Below are positions 1 to 10,553 of a stretch of 64,000 bases of DNA, piece after piece. The position numbers and the translations under genes were made by a program. The stretch is from NCBI GenBank assembly GCA_018873245.2, contig JAEMBT020000007.1, forward strand, positions 7,595,129-7,659,128. Direction: 5' to 3'. Every line of letters starts with the position of its first letter. Positions within the stretch are counted from its first letter, which is position 1. The notes under the pieces were generated by a model, which worked only from the letters and a program-made list of their open reading frames with translations, did no database searches and was not told where the DNA came from. Source of the DNA: Archegozetes longisetosus (taxonomy: Eukaryota; Arthropoda; Arachnida; Sarcoptiformes; Trhypochthoniidae).

Positions 1-2354
1 ATCTGTACCGAATCTCATGCATGCACTCATACACGCAACAGTCGAACCATGATTTTTAATAGAAAGTACTTCGGGACAAATAGTGTTCAGGTCTTTATAA
101 CAACCGATAGTGTTGCAGTCATGTGTTTTGTTGCCTGCTTCGCGAAAAAGGTTTGCAATGGGTATGATTTGCATTGGAAGATTGTATCCATCGACTAGAC
201 TTATGTCATAGAAGTCATGATGATTGTGATCAGTGAATCCAAACTCGGCAGAAGTTACCACTGGATAACCATTGCATTCGGTCTTATTGCCTAATATCTC
301 AAATTATTTAAATATCTTAAAATACTTGTCATTTATTAAATTTTGAATCACTTTGTGGATGCTATTAATTTTTGACTAAATTCGAATTTTAAAATCAAAT
401 CTTTACAACTTTTTTTTGACCAAAGGAGGATAATATTTTTCTATGGATGCCTGGGCTCAGTCCGATTTCAATGAGCGATATATCATTTGAAAGGTCTTTT
501 AATGCTGAACACAAAAGTCTTTAGGCACTCTTTACCAAAATAAATAGTTTTCGAGTTATGAGGGAAAAACCACCTTATGTTAAAAATCGATTTTTTCGGG
601 TTTTTAGCCGCAGAAATATAACTTTTGTGTTGCCCGCTCCCTACCACGTGACATGGAATGTGATTCATGCCAGTTGCCTCCCCACCGCCACTTAGTGGCT
701 TCCTTTATGGTGACGTTCTGATTTTATCAACTTGAAGAGCATTCAATCCTTTCCTTAGGTAAGTCAGCAGCTGGTCAGAGGCCAGCCCTGTTTACAGGAT
801 GACTAGACCTTTCGGCTAATAGCCACCCTGTCCTACCCGGGAGGAATGGGCTTTCCTGGGAACAAGACCCCGGCACTGGGGCATCCGTACCAGGTAGTGC
901 CACACACCTACAAGGTAGAATGGTGGCTGCCATACCCTCCAAGGAGGCCGGGTAGACCCAGCCTGGGTCACAGAACCGACCCCCTAGAGGGGTGTCGGCC
1001 TGCCCCGTTCCCTTCGCTAATCATTACTAGAAGCACTTTGCCAGACTTAGAAAGTCAGTAGCCCCCTAGAGGTTTCCTCTATGGTGAGCCTCTAATTCTG
1101 CTTGCCAAGACCTTTCTAAAGATATATATATTATAAAGGTTTTGGTCTTATAATGCCTGAATTTTTAATAACCGTCCCATACATTTTTGGAGCTTATAAC
1201 TCGGAAACGGAATGAGATAGACTATAATTTGTATATATATTTCGACTCAGGGAAGTGAGATCTATCCAAGAATACCTAAATCAGCTGAGCCCAAAAATAT
1301 TATCCTCCTTTGATCATCAAATTTCAATCACTCTGACCTTTTAAATAGCTTTGAAAAATATTTGAATTCAAGAAATTTTAAGAGAGTGCAAACACATCCT
1401 AAATCAAAGCTAAGTCCCGGATATCAGTATCACATACTAAGACAGATCCGAATTATCGGATTTGTCTAATAAAAATCAGTTTTGTTATCCGTATCTTCTT
1501 ATCTAATACGAGAATGATATAATAATTTTCTTAAAATGTTATCTTCATGATGAAGATCTGCAAAACTTGAGGAAATATCGGCAGCTCAGACCCGAGGCTT
1601 GAGACTGGACTTGTGATCATCTCATTTATACACTACCCGTTTCACTTATCGATACTATTGTTATGTACACCACCTAATGAAGCCTGTTTTTGAAAAATAC
1701 CTTAGCGAATAGGCCTTTTTATGCATTAAAAAGCTTTCTACACTGAACTCAATATAAAAAGTATTTTTAATGCATGGTTAAAGACCCATTTGCTAAGACA
1801 TTTCTTCAAAAACAGGCTTCATATATCAGTATGAATCAAATTATTTATCAATCACTCAACTACTGCTAAATAATCAGATTTATTTATTGAAGATTTTTAA
1901 GAAAAATTCAGAAAGCCGTCTAAAGAAAGTTTGGTACAATTTATGCTCGAACATACCACTCATTTCAAACCGTAGGAACTCTCGACTCATCGCCTAAAGC
2001 CCAAGCGGTTGAGCAGGGAGTTAGTATCTCTACTCATTATTACCAAAAATATAAAAACTTCATTATATTCCACTCAATTAATTTACCGTAATTTCCAGTA
2101 ACAAAATGTCCACTCGGATCACAATAAGTTCTTCCCCATATTCTTCCACTCCATCCTAAATCGACTTCATAGCTACGAGTTTGTTCATGTTCTAAGTCAG
2201 AGGGTTTATACTTCTTATTTCCTATATATGTGTTTAATCCTGTTTTATCTAATATTTGAGGCTGTACAGTGAATCGACAATTATTCCTAACTAGTATTTT
2301 ATAAGAAGAAATAATTCCAACTGACGAAACCAACATTAATATCTTAACAGTCAT
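1..2354 (-). CDS. Thaumatin-like protein, 5' part (two exons, 3' end outside window)
   Basis: Exons 2354-2087 and 290-1, reading leftwards off the window edge. The first exon starts at the ATG whose N-terminus is a clean signal peptide (MTVKILMLVSSVGIISS, then YKILVRNNC). It continues with the family segment GRIWGRTYC. The second exon holds the thaumatin signature FYDISLVDGYNLPM, then the DCNTIGC and LNTICPEVL cysteine segments. Donor G|GTAAAT at 2087 and the acceptor before 290 join in phase 1 to restore a Gly codon and the stretch TGNYGNKTECNG. The family is secreted, disulfide-rich and binds or cleaves beta-glucans in some members; it is linked to antifungal defence in plants and occurs in several arthropods. 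Two cysteines normal in the RIWGRT-C...C..GDC loop are replaced here by Phe and Tyr. The 1.8-kb intron contains two inverted-repeat elements. An upstream in-frame ATG at 2414 exists but would bury the signal peptide. Confidence 0.85.
417..1316. mobile_element. Non-autonomous DNA transposon, ~900 bp, in thaumatin-like gene intron
   Basis: Terminal inverted repeats of 24 bp with one mismatch lie at 417-440 and 1293-1316 (core CAAAGGAGGATAATATTTTT). A second short inverted block (GGGCTCAG..GATTT) sits just inside each end. The middle (about 840-1060) is strikingly GC-rich against the AT-rich surroundings and has an open frame of 71 codons that I do not recognise. The segments near 695-725 and 1060-1095 share an approximate direct repeat around TATGGTGA. 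No transposase is visible and I could not fix a target-site duplication, so the superfamily is open. Confidence 0.6.
1678..1821. mobile_element. MITE, 144 bp, near-full-length hairpin
   Basis: Inverted arms of about 55 bp start TGAAGCCTGTTTTTGAA at 1678 and end with the complement at 1821. The arms also share a TATGCATTAAAAA inner block and differ at scattered positions. Almost the whole unit folds on itself and it encodes nothing. It lies in the intron of the thaumatin-like gene. Confidence 0.7.
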
Positions 2355-2414
2355 TTCGTGAAACAAATAATTTTTAAATGTTCGATTTTTAATCTCTTTA
2401 ACACATGAAAACAT

Positions 2415-3560
2415 TGACTCTTGATGTCAGAATGAATTCATTAAATACTATTAATATACGAGTTTTACGTAAAAGAATGTTTTTAATCAATTTGGTTGAG
2501 ATAACTCTAAGTGATATTGCCAAGGTCATTGCAATAATTCACCAAATATGAGAGTGTAGTTTGTTATTTTATCTACCTATGTATTCCATAGAACTGTTTT
2601 GTATTTACAGTATTCTTATAATTATCTAATCTTTGTTAATAATCTAGTGTTGTTAAATTTCAATAAGTTTTTAATTTGAAATAAATTATTTAATTCTCAT
2701 AAACTGTTTTAAAAATTTTAATCAATAACTAACACGTAGATTTAACGTCAAAAACGATTTGAGGACACCGCACGTACAAATAAAATTACTTTTAAAATAA
2801 ATGGACCGATTAAGAAATTTCTGATTAACATACTAACCTTTGAGATTATTAGTCTTCAATTAAAGATAAGTTTAGAAATAAAAATTTCAGATATGTTAGA
2901 AAAGAGAATTCAATTCCAAAATATTTGTTTTTCCGTTGAATTAACTTTGACGCAAAAAAATATTCTTTGCATTCTTAATAAATTGATAATATTTATGGAC
3001 AGAAAACAGCTTCATAACCAGTAGTAGAACTTCTGCAAGATGTAAAAGTAATAGAAATATCATCATGTGCATAGCTATAGGCATCAAGACATGAACTCTT
3101 GAATATTGCCGGATAATCCTTAAGCCATGAATTGCTTTTACAAATTTATGCCTTATTATGAGTTCCTCTTCAACAATACTCATTAGTAGAGAAGGATTGT
3201 TGGTTAAAACCCAAATCTTATCAAGGGTTGAGTTAAGTATCCGGGCTATCATATTACATAGAATACAAGAGTAGTAAACATGTTTGTGAAATGCTATTGC
3301 GCATTAGATAAAATATACTGGATGATGTGATTGCTTGTAATTTGAACACTTTTAATTATTTAATATGCGAGTAAAATATTAAATTCATCCTCATATTTAT
3401 GCTGGACACCTTGAAAAAATACAGTAGTAACGATGGAATGCTAGATAGAATTATAGACATGGCTCAAGTACTATGACCCTAAGGATTATTGGGCATCGCG
3501 CTAGTATTGCCTTCCTGCAGAATCACCGTAAGAATATTGATTTAAAAAATCATAAATTTG
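2415..3560. other. Intergenic, no gene recognised
   Basis: AT-rich sequence upstream of the thaumatin-like gene. A minus-strand open frame of 103 codons at 3252-2941 has a hydrophobic middle but no family I recognise, and I treat it as chance. Confidence 0.5.
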
Positions 3561-3740
3561 AACTAATGCTAGCGCTCTTAATTTGCATACCAGGATTACA
3601 AAAGTAAGGGCAACAATACAAGATGGGAAGCAGATGATGATAGTGGCCTTTCATAAAAATCGGGTGTTGGGTTACAGAATTTTGGCGAAAAATACAAATG
3701 TAAATTTTGAAATTTATTTTGATTTTTTTGAGTCGAGTAA

Positions 3741-5209
3741 TACAGTGAGGCTCATAATTATAAGAACACCAAATGTTCTTTGAAATTTTTATGTTAATTT
3801 AATAGTATTATCAAAAATTTTTGTAAACATATTAATTCTATAGTATGCCATTAGCTGACAAAATTTGGCAACATTCAGGCGCCGGATTAGGGCTTAATCC
3901 GGAAAAATCTAGATTTTCGTATGTACAAAATTATAAGACCGGTTAGTGATAATGTGGATTTTATTATTTTCAGATAAAAGTGCAGTTTAAAGGACTATAT
4001 TATAACTTTAAATTATTTTTAGTCAGTTTTGATTCATTTCTATTTTAAAGATTACCTATAAATTATGCTGAAGAGTAAACGGCTAACAGAATATGTATGC
4101 GGCCAGATCGCGGCATTGAACGCTACCGGCATGTCTCAGATAGAAATTACGGGACAAAACGGCGATCTGGACGCCCAAAAAAAGTTTCACTGAGGGACCG
4201 TCGAGCCATTTTAAGGGATTCCAGCAACAACGGGAGCACTTCACTAGGATTAAGGACACCCTCAACTTACCATATCGTCTAACAACAATAAAAAGGGTAC
4301 TCAATGAACCTCCCAATCAAAAAACACAAAAAGGCGCAGAAAACCAACATTGAAGCCCGTACATAAACAGGCGAGAATAGAATGGGCAAAATTCCACATG
4401 GGATTCGGGCAAAATAGCGAAATATCATCTGGAGTGACGAAAAAAATTTAATCTCGACGGTCCAGACGGCGTGCAATATTAATAGTCTGACATCCGGGAA
4501 GAGCCCGAAATATTCTCAAAGAATATTCGTGGTGGTAGATCGGTAATGGTTTGGGCGGCACTTTGATTGGAACGGGCACAACGGATATTGTGTTTATTGA
4601 TGGTCGGCTAAATTCTTCAGGTTATCTAGAAGATTATCTATTACCGAAGGGGCCGAAATCGGTGGTCAAGACCAGATTTTTAGCAGGATAATGCGGTGAT
4701 ACACACCGCGCGGGCCGTTTTAGAACGGTTTCCGGCCATCGGAGTCAATCAAATGAAGTGGCCAGCGAAAAATCCGGACCTTAATCCGATTGAGAACCTT
4801 TGGGGTATTCTAGTCAGGCGAGTTTATGCGAATGCTCGCCAGTATAGTACCGTCTGGGAATTGAAGGCTGCAATCCGTGATGAGTGGTCAAAAAATTTCA
4901 CTAGAGACCCTTATTAATCTAATTAATACCATGCTTAATATTGTTTTTGATGTAATTTTTAAAAAGTCGCCACACAAATTATTAATTATGAGTAATTAAA
5001 ATTAAAAGTGGTCTTATAATTATGCACATATAAAATTTGGGCCTTTATTGGGTTACTCGGTAATCCGTGGGGCGATTGGCATAAATTTCTATACTCTAAT
5101 CTATTGTAACGCAGTAAAGATAAGTACAAAAATTAGCTCTTGAATCATTTGATTAAATATATAATTTTTAAGAATATTAGGTGGTCTTATAATCATAAGC
5201 TTTACTGTA
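3741..5209 (+). mobile_element. Tc1-like transposon with doubled (IR/DR) terminal repeats
   Basis: The unit begins TA-CAGTGAGGCTCATAATTATA at 3741 and ends with the imperfect complement ...ACTG-TA at 5209, i.e. 30-bp ends with about 5 mismatches and the TA target duplication of Tc1/mariner elements. A second copy of the terminal motif (ATTATAAGACC core) sits inside each end, at 3921-3943 in the same orientation as the left end and at 5008-5030 matching the right end. This gives the inverted-repeat/direct-repeat layout known from some Tc1 families. It carries a broken transposase (separate entry) and lies inside a mariner remnant. Confidence 0.85.
4065..4917 (+). pseudogene. Tc1-like transposase, frameshifted
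   Basis: The ATG at 4065 opens a helix-turn-helix start (LTEYVCGQIAALNATGMSQ). The sequence then changes frame to RRSGRPKKVSLRDRRAILRD, the second HTH linker region with its GRP-type AT-hook. Further frame changes follow. The C-terminal end (4696-4917) shows KNPDLNPIENLWGILVRRV, the NPIE block with the third catalytic residue of Tc1-family DDE transposases. Several indels and stops make it non-functional. It occupies the middle of the element at 3741-5209. Confidence 0.8.
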
Positions 5210-5929
5210 CTCCCAGTGATAAAACGACTACGCATTCATAGACCAATAATACTCCATGACAACTCAAGACCCCATAAACATTCGAAAGTTGAAGAATTTT
5301 TTGGGAGACATCGATGGAGGGAATTGAAAAATCCGCCTTATAGCCATGATTTGAAGCCGTACGATTACGATGGCATATATAGAATAAAGAGGCTTAATAA
5401 AGATAAAAGATTCAATTACTCCGGATGAACTTGAAATTTCTTATAAAGAAGTTATAGTGAATTAAGTCTGAATGGTTCTGCCACTGGCATTGGACACTTC
5501 CCACTGAGGTGGGCGCTGGTCAACCAAAATAGAAATATATTCACCAATCATTTGTTCAAATTTTAGTTCCATTAAATATCTTTAAAGATATTATAGTCCG
5601 GATACTTAACTCAATCCCTGATATTTTCAGTATTAAGTTCACAGATTTCAATACCACCAATACATATCAACTTCAAAAGTCATTTTCAACGAATTTCATT
5701 TCAGTAAAACCCCCAAAAAACACTAAAAGTCATTGTAACCACTAAACTTTTGAAAATTGCCATTTTGTGACCAAAATCGTAACTGCGCATAACTGATGTG
5801 AGCATCAATCGTTGAAATTTCAGATACAACCCGACATCGTGGATAAAGCTAAAAAGAATTTTCAGACTTAAGAAATATTTCGATAAAAATCCTAATGTAG
5901 AAAAAGTCAGAAATACTTCAAATATTCAC

Positions 5930-6090
5930 TTGGAATTGAAACTATTTTATGCATCCCTTAATTCTGCAGCATTTGGACGACATTTTTCTATTTTCAAGCA
6001 TATTCTCAATGAGAAAAGAGTAAAATTAAGTGCAGAAGGCACTGAAAAATTATTAAATTTAAAATATAAAAGTTTTAATAGGTCAATCTG
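5930..6090 (+). pseudogene. hAT transposase dimerisation-domain fragment
   Basis: The translated stretch NSAAFGRHFSIFKHILNEKR followed by VKLSAEGTEKLL resembles the C-terminal hAT dimerisation block (usual form SAASER.FS....IL..KR..LSA). The Ser-Glu-Arg core is altered to Phe-Gly-Arg. No other part of a hAT transposase is visible nearby, so this is a relic at the edge of the following foldback element. Confidence 0.5.
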
Positions 6091-7485
6091 GGCTAATGAG
6101 TCTAAGTGGGTCCCCAACCCCTTACCTCCAATGTAATATATCATTAGATTCAGTTCATCGAACTGAACATTTTGATACAACACTTGACTACTTCCGACTC
6201 GAATCTGACCACATCTGGCCAACTCCCGACGGGAGTGGCTGACCCTACAAGTGATAAATCATTGGACTCAGGATACTGAACTGAGCATTTTAATACATCA
6301 CTTGATCAATTATCACAAGTAGTTCTCGAGATATTCATCTTACAAGGACACTCACGAAGTGCCGGATCGGTTTTGGGGAAATATGTATATTTTTGAAAAG
6401 TACTCGTCGAGACAAGTTCAACGGTATATATCATTGCCGCCCGAGACGAGGTCAAAGGTCAAAAACCGGGGGGCCCAACTTTAGGAAAAATCCAAAATTT
6501 CACTGTTTGTGCGCGGATAACTTGAGTTAAAGCCAATAAACTGATAAATTTGGAATCTACTCACGATACTGAATCGAATGATACCCAACATGACTAGATT
6601 CAGACTATTCCTGTTAATAAACATTTGATAACTTCAATCATTGTTCAGACTTCTTTCACAACGCTATGCTTTCTCTAAACGGCGTTTTTGATCAGTTAAC
6701 AGCCCTTTTAAGGGCTAGATACAGTGACCCTTCTTCGGAGGCAACTTCGGAAGAAGCAGAAGTCTCCAGAAAAGTGTTTAAAACGTTTAACGTTTGTGTC
6801 GCGAACGCAAATATTAAAATTTTTGACCTCGAACTTGAGGTCGAAGATTGTCCTAGAGTTATGCTTCAAGTTGAATCACGCTATATGTTAACATAGCGGC
6901 TATGCCAATTATGGCTTCATCTGCTGTAGTTGGTGCAAAGATGTATTCTGTTTTGGTCATTTTTTAATGATCTACACTTTCATTAAACCCAGTGGGTGCT
7001 GGGAGTTCTTTCGGGGACAGTCCGCACCGAGTCATGTTTTGTATCATTCGATTCAGCATCATGAGTAGATTTCAAATATATCAGTGTTTTGGCTTTAACT
7101 CAAGTTATCCGCACAAACAGTCAAATTTTGAATTTTGCCCAAAGTTGGGCCCTCCGATTTTTGACCTTTAACCTCGTCTCGGGCGGCAATGATTTATACC
7201 GTTGAACTTGTCTCGACATGTACTTTTCAAAAATATATACATTTTCCCAAAACCGATCCGGCACTTTGTTCCTTGTTAGTTTGGTTTGGATTACAACTTG
7301 GTAAAACCAGGTTTATCCATTTTAGAGGAGTTTAGTCTGGATGGCCAGAAGTGATTAAGCTCAGGTTGAAAGTGGTTAAGTGTTGTATCAAAATGTTCAG
7401 TTAGATAAACTGATTCCAATGATGTGTAACACTTGGGGTGAGGGGTCAGGAACCTTTAGATCCATTAGTCCGGATTCATCCGTTA
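6085..7485. mobile_element. Foldback-like element with long inverted arms
   Basis: About 250 bp at 6356-6601 recur in inverted orientation at 7023-7264 at roughly 90% identity; the arms share AAGTGCCGGATCGGTTTTGG and TTGCCGCCCGAGACGAGGT. Homology continues outward to about 6085 and 7485, weaker and with an internal duplication on the left (two copies of the block around GAACTGAACATTTTGATAC). The centre has a plus-strand open frame of 76 codons (6666-6896) rich in Glu and Val that I do not recognise. Precise termini and target duplication are not resolved. Confidence 0.75.
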
Positions 7486-7789
7486 TAATATTCAACTCTT
7501 TTGTATGACTCACTATTATAACTACCAAAAATAACATTTTTATAATCAAATAACCACCAAAAATTCGATATTTTGACAATAAGTCCCCTCTCTAATTATT
7601 ATAATGCGTCTTAAATGATTGAACTCTAACTTTTTATTGATTTTTTTCTTAGTATTCTCACTATACTTTTAATAAAGCATTCTTAAAAAGTGTCAATATA
7701 TTCAAATTCAGAAAGATTTAATATCTTGATTTTGCGGATTAAGAATTTTGAAAACCGAGATAAAAGATGTTAACATGTACAAAAATATC

Positions 7790-8564
7790 TAATTAAAACC
7801 CTCTTGAAATAATTCATTCACGCTCCTGACCTCCCGATAATGGCTGTTCTCTCACCATCATTCATAATTAAGCTAATGCCTGAAAGTGGGAAGTTTACTC
7901 GCCCGTAGATTTGGAAGTGTGATAAGAAACGTTGTCTTGCATCAAATACCATCTTTCAGCATAAAGAGTGCCCATCTGAGTTATTAATTTTTCATTGAGA
8001 ATTTCCATATATTTTATCCGAATCAATTGTTCCTTTCACAATGATGAGATCCATCTCCCACGTACACTGATGCCTCCTCATGTCATGAAGGATGGTGACC
8101 ATTTCGAGATCATTTTAACTGATTTTGATTTGGTCTATTCTTACACCAGATCCTGTATAGTTGAAATGTCGATTCATCAGTAAATACAACCTTCTTCCAA
8201 TCGAAATTCTTATATTTATTACACCAATTAAGTCGATCATTGATATGTTTTGGTGTCAACATCGGGGCCTTTTGGGAACAAATCAGTAGATTCTAAACTT
8301 CTTAAAATAGCTAGAAATAGTACATTTTGATACTAATGGACTCCCTCTTTGAAGAGCTACGGTGGCAATTCTCTCTCTTGACCAATTCGGGTGATTTAAC
8401 GCCAGTTGTGCAATCCTTCTCATGTCATTTGCACTGAACTTCTTTGGTCGTCCTGTTCGTGGCTTGTTTTCGGCACCTTCACGAAATTTTTTCAAATTTC
8501 GATAGATTGTTCTGGGAGGTATGTTGGTCAGTTGGTCTTCGGACATCATGGACACTATTATCAT
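7790..8564 (-). pseudogene. Tc1/mariner-superfamily transposase relic
   Basis: Reading right to left, 8564-8283 encodes an intact HTH region (TIYRNLKKFREGAENKPRTG, then RPKKFSANDMRRIAQLAL), a Tc1-like DNA-binding half. Below it, in shifting frames, come VVFTDESTFQLY (first catalytic Asp block) near 8190-8150 and LMQDNVSYHT (second Asp block) near 7935. Stops and frame changes interrupt the catalytic half. Termini are not identified. Confidence 0.7.
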
Positions 8565-8794
8565 GTAAAACTTTGAGACAAATTCTCTTTTCTAATGCAC
8601 TCATGCTTACATGAAATAAAAGTAACATGGAATGAATCTACGCGGGCGAATTTTAATCCCTTAAACTTGTTTTCGTAGAGTATTTTCTATGCTATAATTT
8701 TGTGAAAGTTTTATTTTTAACCATAATAATTTTTCTGTAATTAATTTTACAAGTGCGTAATTCGTTTTGCCACAACTTTTTATCCCTACGTACA

Positions 8795-9402
8795 AATGAA
8801 CTAATATCTACAGCTCTTGAATGATATCAAAGAACTGTAGAAAAATGGGTAAACAGATATAATGAAACCAGAGATATTGAAGCGCTTCCACGAAGTGGTC
8901 GTCTGAGAGTTACTGCGAGAGTAGATAAGGAAGAAATCGTAGCAGCATTGATCGCCGATCCATTTGAAAATACAGTTAATATCTACAAAAATAGAGGTTG
9001 TGAAGTAACAGATACTACAGTTAGGCATAGACTACGAAATATAGGTTTGGCTGTCGAAGTGCAGCTCAGGCCGAGAGATTGACTGTTATTCACAAATTGA
9101 ACCGTTATAACTTTGCATTGCAGTATAATAATTTTGAAGGTTTGGGCCGGACTTTATTTACTGATGAGTCCACTTTTCTAACTGGTGACTCCCATAAAGC
9201 TAATGTTTGGCTGAAAACTGGGACTCAATATGATGAGCACAATATTCAAATCATACAAAGTTCAGGATGGGCATCAGTTTCTGTCTGGGACTGTGTGACA
9301 CGCCAAAGACTCGATCCCATATATAAGATTCACCGAACTTTTAATAGGTTTCAATATTTGGATGTATCTGAGACGTTAGTTCAGTCGTACATCGAAGGCT
9401 AA
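8795..9402 (+). pseudogene. Tc1-like transposase relic, second family
   Basis: The N-terminal part (about 8810-9070) reads RTVEKWVNRYNETRDIEALP followed by RSGRLRVTARVDKEEI, a typical HTH plus GRP-like linker. After a frame change near 9070 the frame at 9079-9402 contains LGRTLFTDESTFLTGDSHKA, the first catalytic Asp block, and ends before the second. The relic at 7790-8564 has the opposite orientation and a different sequence, so these are two independent insertions. Confidence 0.7.
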
Positions 9403-9845
9403 TTTCCTGATAGAAACTACACATCAAGGCCGGGTTCTAGAACCATCATTTCAGATATGCGAAATCCATCGAGTCTCTCTATGATATTGAAGCCCCATAC
9501 ATAGTCTTAGACCTAGCTCCAACTTTGTCCCCTTTGGCCCTAGAGCCCGAGTGGGATATCAATGAAATCGGGTTGTCGAGACGAGTTGATATATATAAGT
9601 GGTTCGGTCCTGGACCTCCTATATTGGCGGAGCACGATAAGTAAAACCTAACCAGATTTCAAACTTTTATGTATCGTGACTTTTTATCACTTTGTCTCAG
9701 TCACCTGGAAATTAGTATAATAATCCCTCTCCCTTAGTAGAACATACCCATATATGTGGCACGCCCCTTCTGAACGGGCCATATTCTAAAGCGCTTCCAA
9801 TGTTATTCATGTTTAACTGACTAGAGATAGTCGTCTCCAGTAGTG
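9403..9845. other. No gene recognised
   Basis: Sequence between a transposase relic and an 8-bp-TSD element. No open frame or repeat that I can assign. Confidence 0.5.
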
Positions 9846-9853
9846 TATATTTG

Positions 9854-10545
9854 GGTTATCATATATGAAGCGGGGACTCTCATTGACTCATTATGAACTA
9901 TTGACTCCTTATGGAGTCATTTGTTTATTAACGCCCCCTTATCGTATCCACATTCAAATATACGTGTTATCAATTATTTAAAAATATTTATATTTTAAAA
10001 TATAAAATATGAAGATTAGATCCATGGTTAAGAATAGGCAAAGTAATAATAATAACATTATTATTATTTTATCTATTGTTTATTTAATATTGATATTATT
10101 AATATTATTAATTATAATAATTAACAATTAATAATATTAATATTAAGTAAATAATAAATAAAAAATAATATTATTATAAAATTAAAGAGAATGACAATGT
10201 TGTGATAATAGTGATGATAATGATAGTGCTTGTGGTGTGATGGTTCTGGTGCTAATGGCTCTACTGGTGGTGAAATCTAAAGAAGTAGGCTACAGGTGTT
10301 ACAGGTGTCGTAGATGTTAAAGGTTCAATGGATTATATAGAGGAAATTAGTAAACAGAGGTAGTATATTTCTTATTTTTAGATACAAAACTCAAGGTTAG
10401 TGCAACTTTTAGAGATCAATGGTAATCAATGGGAGTCAATGGGAGTCAATAAGGGTCAAAGATTAGGGGTCGTTGTAAAAGCTAAAAGTAAATGAGTCTG
10501 TTTTGACAAAGTTGCTCTCAGGTCCCCGCTTCATATATGATAACC
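9854..10545. mobile_element. Non-autonomous DNA transposon, 692 bp, with 8-bp target duplication
   Basis: Perfect 24-bp terminal inverted repeats (starting GGTTATCATATATGAAGCGG) occupy 9854-9877 and 10522-10545. They are flanked by perfect direct repeats TATATTTG at 9846-9853 and 10546-10553. The inside is non-coding and includes a large AT palindrome near 10090-10140 and short GGGAGTCAAT-type repeats near the right end. An 8-bp duplication fits hAT, P and Merlin; ends beginning GG favour a Merlin-like parent, which is inference. The exact ends and duplication suggest it is fairly recent. Confidence 0.85.
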
Positions 10546-10553
10546 TATATTTG

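Larger units (their letters stand above)
3570..5430 (+). pseudogene. mariner transposase remnant split by a Tc1-like insertion
   Basis: Two pieces of one degraded mariner transposase flank the element at 3741-5209. The left piece (about 3583-3740) reads GKQMMIVAFHKNRVLGYRIL, matching the strand ahead of the second catalytic Asp. The right piece (5210-5428) has the hallmark IILHDNSRPH with the second catalytic Asp, followed by NPPYSHDLKPYDYD, the mariner third-Asp region. The two pieces are in different frames even after removing the insert, so the gene is dead. I could not identify the outer mariner termini. Confidence 0.7.

Noticed and set aside
846..1061. Open frame of 71 codons in the GC-rich block
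   Set aside because: Lies inside a non-autonomous inverted-repeat element, with no recognisable domain; openness is explained by GC content.
2941..3252. Minus-strand frame of 103 codons with a hydrophobic segment
   Set aside because: No family resemblance, no splice or promoter context, composition typical of AT-rich chance frames.
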